Assembly (NCBI GenBank): GCA_003024175.1
Contig: MDYQ01000016.1
Location: 210,813-274,812 of the forward strand
Direction of reading: 5' to 3'
DNA: 64,000 nucleotides
From: Planoprotostelium fungivorum
Taxonomy: Eukaryota; Evosea; Variosea; Cavosteliida; Cavosteliaceae
Shown: positions 55,853 through 64,000 of the stretch, piece by piece
How positions within the stretch are numbered: the first letter of the stretch is position 1
How the letters are laid out: each line of letters begins with the position of its first letter
Notes under the pieces: model-generated
Seen by the model: the letters and a program-made list of their open reading frames with translations, nothing else
Told to the model about the DNA's origin: nothing
The model's database searches: none
Program-made: the position numbers and the translations under genes

Positions 55853-56697
55853 ATGGCTGCCATACCAACTGAATACCCTCCCGCAACTGACGCCGAGTTT
55901 GCCGACTTCATAAACTTTGCCGACTCCACCTCTGGATGGTCTGAGGCATACAGCGCCGAGACCGTTCACGTGTGGGATCAGAAGGTGAGAAGTCCATCTT
56001 TTCAAAATGCATCGGGATGGAGGTGGTTCTAAATTGGCTCCCTGCAGTCCGACAAGTCTGCCGTCAACGTTGTGAAACTCCACGCCGTCTTTACCGACAT
56101 CGACGCCGGTGTCCTCTACGATACTCTCCACGATCCCGAGTACCGCCAAGTGTGGGACGAGTCTATGATCGAAGGTTTCTGCATCGAGAAGATCAACAGC
56201 CACAATGACGTCGGTTACTACTCCGCCAAGGTGAGTTCAATACGTGGACGACTTCCAAATCTCATCCTCTGAAGGCTCCCCCGGGTGTCTCGAACCGTGA
56301 CTTTGTCAACGAGCGCTCTTGGAAAGTCACAGACGACCGAGAGTTCCTCATTATGAATCACTCCGTCATTCACCCCAAACAACCCGAGAAGAAGGGATTT
56401 GTCAGAGCTAACTCCATCCGCACGGGTTACCTCGTCCGCCGCCGCGAAGTCGGAGGTTGTGAAATGACTTACATCACGCAGACCGATCCCAAAGGTGAAG
56501 ACATGTCCATCGGACGCACGATCCATCCTCTTCATCGCGAGAGTTGACGTCCATCAGGTTGGATCCCCACCATGTTGACGAACAAGGTGACCAAGACTTT
56601 CGCTCCCAAGATCATCGACAAGTTGGAGAAAGCTGCCAAGGCTTACCCAGAGTGGAAGGCCCAGCACAACCCCACCGACAAGCCCTGGAGAGTATAA
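55853..56697 (+). CDS. START-domain lipid-transfer protein
   Basis: The start MAAIPTEYPPATDAEFADFI; the whole protein is one START domain: DTLHDPEYRQVWDESMIEGF, CIEKINSHNDVGYYSAK, GVSNRDFVNERSWKVTDDRE, RANSIRTGYLVRRREVGGCE, MTYITQTDPKGWIPTMLTNK, ending EWKAQHNPTDKPWRV. The R-D-F and Y-x-Q-x-D-P-x-G-W-I-P motifs are typical of PCTP/STARD10-type proteins, which bind phospholipids in a deep pocket. About 230 residues after four small introns. C-ending codons suggest high expression. It diverges from the ArfGAP-SH2 gene. Confidence 0.9.
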
Positions 56698-57181
56698 AGA
56701 TGATGTCGTTTCTCTTTCAAGAGTCTTCGTTCCATCTTCTGCATCGTTGATGTCTTTGGTTTAGAGTTACCTTCATCGTCTTCTCAACGGAGGGTTTATA
56801 TCATCTCGTAATCGTTGTCTAAATCATCATCGTCCCACCAGTAGAAATAGAACGTCCTCCCAACAAACAAATCACTATGACGTAGCAAACAAGTCAAGAG
56901 GGCTATAGTATCATCCATTCAGAACCTATTGAATGTGAGAACGATATAGAGGAGGGGAGATAGAGGACAGATAGAAGAGAGAGAATAAGAGGGCCCATGT
57001 GGAAGACCAGGAGAAGCCGGAGACGGCAGGGTTGTAAATCGATGAAAACGAAAGAGATCATCTCTGTGCATCTCCGCCTCCCTCCACAGCAAGCTTATAC
57101 ATACTCTCGAGAGAGGATCTATTTTATAGACATTTGTCACTCCAGACAGAGAGAGAGGAGACGCTTACATCTGATAACATA
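56698..57181. other. Intergenic between START gene and 4E-BP
   Basis: Contains a purine-rich tract at about 56938-56996 (AGGAGGGGAGATAGAGGACA and on) and the probable 4E-BP promoter and leader. No gene is seen. Confidence 0.5.
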
Positions 57182-57736
57182 ATGTCGGGCGCCATACCCA
57201 TCTCTGCGAGAGACAAGGCCGATGGGTGGTTTCCCAACCCCAGAGATCTCAGCACCACTCCTGGTGGAACAATCTACGCGACGACCCCTGGCGGGTCTCG
57301 TATTGTCTATGACCGAGAGGCTCTGTTGAAATACAGAGAGTCACCACTAGCCAAGACACCCACCAAAGTACTCCCAGTCATCCCAGGAGTCACTGCACCA
57401 GACGATCACGAGTTCTTGAAGCCACAACAGTCTCCCAAGATTCTGGTGAGTCATTCAGAGGTTCTATATGGTCATGCGAATATTTCAGACATAGAAGACT
57501 TGAGAAATGTTCTCTCACAGAAGACATTGATTTGTAAACTGACTCCACATATAGAACCCTAACGCTGCTCCATTCGAGTACAAGAAGACTACCAGCAAGA
57601 AGCCAGAACCTGGTGAGTTTTCAATTTATAAGAGGATGGTATATCTTTTTGATTCACATGCAATGGACCACCTTCTAATAATCAAACAGAGCCTGAAGTC
57701 AGTGACGAGCCAGAGATGTTCGATATGGACAAATAA
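57182..57736 (+). CDS. EIF4EBP: eIF4E-binding protein (4E-BP)
   Basis: Three exons encode about 125 residues: [71 protein letters not shown]. The YDREALL block is the YxxxxL-phi eIF4E-binding motif, and the flanking TTPGG repeats and SPxAKTP are the TOR phosphorylation sites of animal 4E-BPs. The end EMFDMDK resembles the C-terminal TOS motif (FEMDI) that recruits TORC1. 4E-BP blocks cap-dependent translation when unphosphorylated. Introns at about 57446-57554 and 57611-57690. Confidence 0.92.
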
Positions 57737-57917
57737 TCGAATATAAACCATCACCTCCCATCGCGATACTTGCATCACTGCATCTGTTCATCTCAAGCAT
57801 CGAACACAGAGGAACTCATTATGTCGAGTGATAGACATGACAGGAAAAGCAAATTGTCCAGCTGATGGATGGTTGCATGAGATCCACGTTCGATCGTTTA
57901 TTCTTCTAACATACAGG

Positions 57918-58547
57918 TCAACACAGCTTGAGAACCACCATCACGACGGATCCCTCTATGATGTTGGACTCGAGAGCGGTGCATTCGTCGGCGAGCTGTT
58001 TTCCTCCAAAGACAAGCCTCATGTGTTCGTCTGGTATGCCATTGTCCTTGCCGTACACTTGTTTCATCTGCAAGATGGTCGTGTCTGGAGCGATGACTTG
58101 GCTGTGTTCTTGTCCTTGAAGGTCTCTAATCTTGATGTGGATCGATGGAACATTCGAGGACACCAGGGTGGGATTGTGATCTTCATCTTCTTCCGTCTCA
58201 TCAAAAGGTGGCCAGTATGCCTCCGGTGGATCGATTGCATAAGCCTTCTTGTATTCCTCTAGCGTCCTCTCATATCGAAGCCTCCTGGCGGTGAACTCTT
58301 GCGCTCCATCTGGATTGTGATCGATGAAACGTCCGAAATGACTCAGACAATACTCTCTATACGATTTCGTGTCTAAGATGTGCTTGTGCCACACGTAATC
58401 GACGATCCCACTGGGTGATAACATCTCTGCATCAAAGTCGCCCACTTTGAACTTGAGATTTAAGAAGCGTATGTATTCACGAGCCAGATAAGGGTCCGAG
58501 GTGTATTTGCCTGTGTCCATGCTGTCCCACATGACGATAAAATGCAT
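57918..58547 (-). CDS. Fusion of a GRDP-like helical domain and a C-terminal ubiquitin-like domain
   Basis: One intronless 209-codon frame. The N-terminal part (REYIRFLNLKFKVGDFDAEM, LSPSGIVDYVWHKHILDTKS, YREYCLSHFGRFIDHNPDGA) resembles the helical WHxHIL segment of GRDP/DUF1399-like proteins. The C-terminal 75 residues are ubiquitin-like (IHIKIRDLQGQEHSQVIAPD, TTILQMKQVYGKDNGIPDEH, MRLVFGGKQLADECTALESN) and end VVMVVLKLC, without a GG. So it is not a conjugated modifier but a UBL adaptor. The function is unknown. Its start lies only 23 bp from the tRNA gene's 3' end. Confidence 0.75.
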   Translation of the reverse strand: MHFIVMWDSMDTGKYTSDPYLAREYIRFLNLKFKVGDFDAEMLSPSGIVDYVWHKHILDTKSYREYCLSHFGRFIDHNPDGAQEFTARRLRYERTLEEYKKAYAIDPPEAYWPPFDETEEDEDHNPTLVSSNVPSIHIKIRDLQGQEHSQVIAPDTTILQMKQVYGKDNGIPDEHMRLVFGGKQLADECTALESNIIEGSVVMVVLKLC

Positions 58548-58569
58548 TCATGAATAAAGTAAAAGGTAT

Positions 58570-58656
58570 TGCTCAATGCAGGGATCGAACCTGCGACCCC
58601 CGCGTGTCGTGGGACGTGTATTAGCACGGTGCTCTAACCAACTGAGCTAATCGAGC
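58570..58656 (-). tRNA. tRNA-Ile (anticodon AAU) with a 13-nt intron
   Basis: The strand complement folds as a standard tRNA: acceptor GCTCGAT/ATTGAGC, D-arm GCTC...GAGC, anticodon stem CCGTG/CGCGG, loop CTAATAA with anticodon AAT, T-arm GCAGG TTCGATC CCTGC, discriminator A. A 13-nt intron (58606-58618) lies after position 37, the canonical place. A- and B-box promoters are intact and a TTTT follows shortly downstream. Confidence 0.95.
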
Positions 58657-58759
58657 TGATGCTGTGGAGGAAATTTTGGACAATGTATATGGTATTGCAC
58701 GAAGCGCTCAGACCATCCATTGAAAGGGCACGAGATCTCCGTAGTTACTGAGATACAGA

Positions 58760-58900
58760 GACACCAAATACATTCGATCACTTTATCGTACGTATTCCTT
58801 CTGGAGAGTGAAGAGGGCAACTGCAGTAACGAAGAGGAGAGGCAGTCAGACCAACAGCAGCTCCCGAGTTCTGTTCCTGCCGACGGTGATGGTCCGGTAC
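58760..58900 (-). pseudogene. Partial duplicate of the 3' end of the DUF4394/GPI gene
   Basis: The segment around ATCACTTTATCGTACGTATT and the following 100 bp (GTGAAGAGGGCAACTGC, AGGCAGTCAGACCAACAG, AGTTCTG) repeats the 3' end of the gene at 59079 almost base for base, then diverges. Only the terminal hydrophobic tail region and 3' flank are present, with an altered frame. No start or body. The two copies lie about 270 bp apart in tandem. Confidence 0.8.
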
Positions 58901-59078
58901 GTCACTCAAATTTTGTCGTCAACCCAACTGATCATGAAAGTAGAAGTCTTGATCACGTGATGTCTCTGAAGAGTCCGTTATAGCTTCGTATTACACAGTA
59001 GAATCGTAAGGTCACAAGATCACTCAAGATATACAACGACACCGAATTCATTCTATCACTTTATCGTACGTATTCCTT

Positions 59079-60822
59079 CTACAGGGTGAAGAGGGCAACT
59101 GCGGCCACCAAGAGGGCGGAGGCAGTCAGACCAACGGCAGAACCAGAGTTCTGATCTCTGCCGAGAGTGCTGGGCGTCAAGACGAAAGAACCGACGGCGT
59201 TGGAAGTCCTTCCCTGTCCATCACCCAGTGTGATCTCGGCGGTAGCAAAGGTCTGTCCGGGCTCAACGTTGGTCAGCTGTCCGACGGTGATGGTCTGAGC
59301 TCCATCCACCACAACGACTCCAGCGCGAGTGGCTGTTCCGTCTTGGATGACTGTGGTCTCCGTTCTGCCGTTGTTCCAGGAGATTCCGGCGACTTCTACG
59401 GCCGTGTTCGTACCTTGTCCGACCAGAACGGTCTCTGTGATGCTGGCGATGGGGTTGGCATTATTACCGGAGGGAACGACAACAGTCGCTTGGGCAGATC
59501 TATCGTGAGGTGAGAAGCCGTGTATACAGAGAGGGGATAGACTCACTTGGATGCTCCGTTGTAGTCGAACGCTGCGACAGTCTCGGTGTAAGAGAGGCTC
59601 TGGGTGAGAGAAGAGCCGACGGGGAAGACAGTGCCGACGACAGTAGAGTCCACGTTGGAGCCAGACTCGGAGGGGTTGATGGCAGAGGTGAAAGAGGTGG
59701 TACCAAAGTTGCCAGATCCTCCGTTGCCGTTACCGTTGGTATCAGTAGCCGTGTTGGTGTTGGTGTTGCCGTTACCGTTGGTGTCAGTAGCCGTGTTGGT
59801 GTTGGTGTTGCTATTGGTGTTGGTGTTAGTAGCACCAGTCTGTCCAGTAGCGGTGGCAGTCAGCGTGGACGTGGCGGAAGCAGAGCTACCGAGGGCACCC
59901 GTGGGGAAGATAGAATCTCCTACTCCGTTCTCCAGGACGGTGAAACCGATGAGGTTGGTTCTCAAGTTGGCCAAGTCAGCGGCCTTGAAGGCGGCACCGG
60001 AGGCCAAGTTGACGGCCCAGAAGGCAGAGGCAGCGGGCTGGTAGAGGGCTGCGAGACCGAAGAAACGACCGTTGCTCGAGGCGATGGCGAAACCTCCCAC
60101 ACCGGAGAACTCGTGGCCAAGGCTGCCGACGGAGACCAACTTGTCACCCGAGATGATGGAGAGGACAGAGTTGGGGATGGCGTCGATGACGTAGAACTTT
60201 CCGTTGTAGAAGGCGACACCGGCGACAGAGGGAGCTGCATGGGAGTGAGTCGATGGAAGAAGATGGAAGATGGTGAGAATGGATGGAGGTGAACTCACTG
60301 GACAGAGTGGAAGAGGCATCGTATGACAGAGAGGGAAGGGTCTGGCACTGTCCAGAGAAGACATCAGCGACAAAGTGGTTCGAAGATCTCTCGGCGAGCA
60401 GGGTCACGATGTGGAGTTGTCCGGAGGTGGGATCGAATTCGAGAGCGAGGGTGGGGTTGCTGTGGATGAGATCACAGTTGAGAGTCGAAGTCTTTGTGGC
60501 TTGAGCGGAGTTGATGTTGATGCGGTAGACGTTCTTGTAGTTGGAGACGCCGTAGACATCGGTGCTGTTGGGGTAGGTGGCCAGACCGAGGAGAGTCTCA
60601 CCCGAGGACAGGCCTTGGATCGTGTTGGAGCTGGGAGAAGATGAGAGAAATGGAAGTTGGAGATCGAGATGCATACGTGTTGACGCTGGCGGGCTCGGTG
60701 GCGAAGAAGTTGTAGAGGATGTTGGGACAACCTCCATCGACGCCCAACAGTCTGACGGCAGTGTTGGTGGTGGCCGATGCAAAGGCGATCATGAAGAGTA
60801 GTGTCGTGAGTCTAGAATGCAT
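59079..60822 (-). CDS. Secreted DUF4394-like, probably GPI-anchored protein
   Basis: The start MHSRLTTLLFMIAFASATTN is a signal peptide. The body reads GLATYPNSTDVYGVSNYKNV, LALEFDPTSGQLHIVTLLAE, GVAFYNGKFYVIDAIPNSVL, GFAIASSNGRFFGLAALYQP, resembling the beta-propeller-like repeats of DUF4394 proteins. A Thr/Asn/Gly repeat region follows (TNTNTATDTNGNGN twice), a second module (VLVGQGTNTAVEVAGISWNN, QTITVGQLTNVEPGQTF), and a hydrophobic C-terminus (GSAVGLTASALLVAAVALFT) that fits a GPI signal. Three introns. Codons are GC-rich. Likely a cell-surface or coat protein. Confidence 0.75.
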
Positions 60823-61302
60823 GTTCGTGTTGTTGAGGTAGCGTGTTCGTGTGTGCGTGTGTTCTTGTGTTCGTGTGGCTTCGAATGCCTTCTCTCTCAC
60901 ACATACCCTCGCCACGTGACCCGGGATGAACTGACAGGAGATGAACTTCATTTCTACGGAATCTACCAAGACGATGAAATCTCTCTCGTTTCATCAAGTA
61001 ATGATCCCCCAGGCGGGAAGATCATTGGTAGCCGGTGCAGAGAAGCCAGCGTTAGAGATCGAAGCTCGAAACTAGCCGGAATCTATGCGTTAGAACGTAC
61101 TCCTATTTGGCATATCTGTAACGCATAGCGATGCCGACAGCAATTCGCTTTGTACCGTGCGAGTGGTCTCCTTACGAAGTGGTGATGTCAAACGTCCGGA
61201 ACAATGGCCGATGCAACGGAAGAATTGCAATCATCGACCAGACGCATCAGGCAGTGCGTCGCCACTGATCACATACACTATAGAGAATAGATCGAGAGTC
61301 GA
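60823..61302. other. Divergent intergenic region with GT-rich repeats
   Basis: Next to the DUF4394 start is a short tract of GTGTTCGTGTGTGCGTGTGT and related units (60841-60885). The rest shows no gene and should contain the carboxylesterase promoter. Confidence 0.5.
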
Positions 61303-63731
<2,429 letters not shown>

Positions 63732-64000
63732 ATAAAACAAGTCTTCCACTCGTACATAGCTGATGAAATATCGATTGTCATGCAAATACGAACATCTTGG
63801 ACCATTTGAAAGAGTTAGAGATGATAACACGATCGATCGACAATACACTTTCTATTCACATTTTGTTGGCAGAAAAATGGTTGCTGTACAGGGACTCTAT
63901 GGGTCTAAGCCGTTGGAGATACTGTTGGAATCGCCACGAGCGGTGACTGTCTAGACCAGATGACGTTGTCACCCGTTCTAAAGTATCTGACTCTGTGCCA

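Noticed and set aside
59510-60292. Long open frame of 260 codons on the plus strand over the DUF4394 gene
   Set aside because: It is Gly/Val/Glu-rich antisense of a GC-rich coding region with repeats; the minus strand has signal peptide, introns and domain-like sequence.
63763-63954. 63-codon open frame at the right end
   Set aside because: It starts with ATG but has no recognisable domain, no splice partner, and lies in the 3' region of the carboxylesterase gene near the window edge.

Overview
This window is nuclear DNA of a small-genome eukaryote. About 35 protein genes lie close together on both strands. They are split by many very short spliceosomal introns, mostly 36-70 nt, starting GTGAG or GTAAG and ending CAG or TAG. 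The best guess is a free-living amoebozoan of the protosteloid/Planoprotostelium kind. This is inference from gene content: RGS, RhoGAP-PH, tuberin-type Rap/Ran-GAP, an SH2 protein, a 4E-BP, Costars, a SEL1L/HRD3 homologue, and plant-style LRRs joined to an adhesion-receptor GPS motif. Exon boundaries below were worked out by hand from reading frames and splice consensus, so they are models, not proven transcripts.

Layout. 1-1.3 kb: a secreted GH128-like glucanase with a hevein-type and an apple-like module. 2.4-5.7 kb: a weak hypothetical gene, then SEL1L/HRD3 (ERAD). 5.9-8 kb: an RGS protein and a GRAM protein, divergent. 8.1-13.7 kb: a very large acidic, repetitive coiled-coil protein. 14-18.2 kb: UTP11, a RhoGAP-PH protein and a short-chain dehydrogenase. 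18.7-19.4 kb: a broken copy of the LRR receptor found at 46 kb. 19.5-26.9 kb: a PH / peroxiredoxin-like / Rap-GAP protein, a stand-alone glycogen-binding E-set protein, NME6, two small genes, and a CUE-MJ1316 protein. 27-31.7 kb: PRMT, JTB, an unknown nuclear protein, and a secreted eight-cysteine protein. 31.9-36.3 kb: SNAPC3, RMDN and NASP, all on the minus strand. 36.6-43.9 kb: SCPx-type thiolase, proteasome beta-4, IWR1, Costars, HDAC3. 44-49.5 kb: a WD40 protein and an LRR-GPS membrane protein. 51-55.4 kb: a Cys-rich/fascin-like protein and an AGFG-type ArfGAP ending in zinc finger plus SH2. 55.8-58.7 kb: a START protein, 4E-BP, a ubiquitin-like fusion, and an intron-bearing tRNA-Ile. 59-64 kb: a DUF4394-like GPI-anchored protein and a type-B carboxylesterase.

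Neighbours are not co-functional clusters. They look like ordinary close-packed housekeeping and signalling genes, and several divergent pairs share short promoters. The main observations worth following are two unusual domain fusions (ArfGAP...SH2 and PH-peroxiredoxin-RapGAP), a short sequence (ATCTACAAC / GTTGTAGAT) that recurs in introns and spacers of many unrelated genes and might mark introner-like elements, the LRR-GPS single-pass receptor and its decayed copy, and repeat-filled introns.
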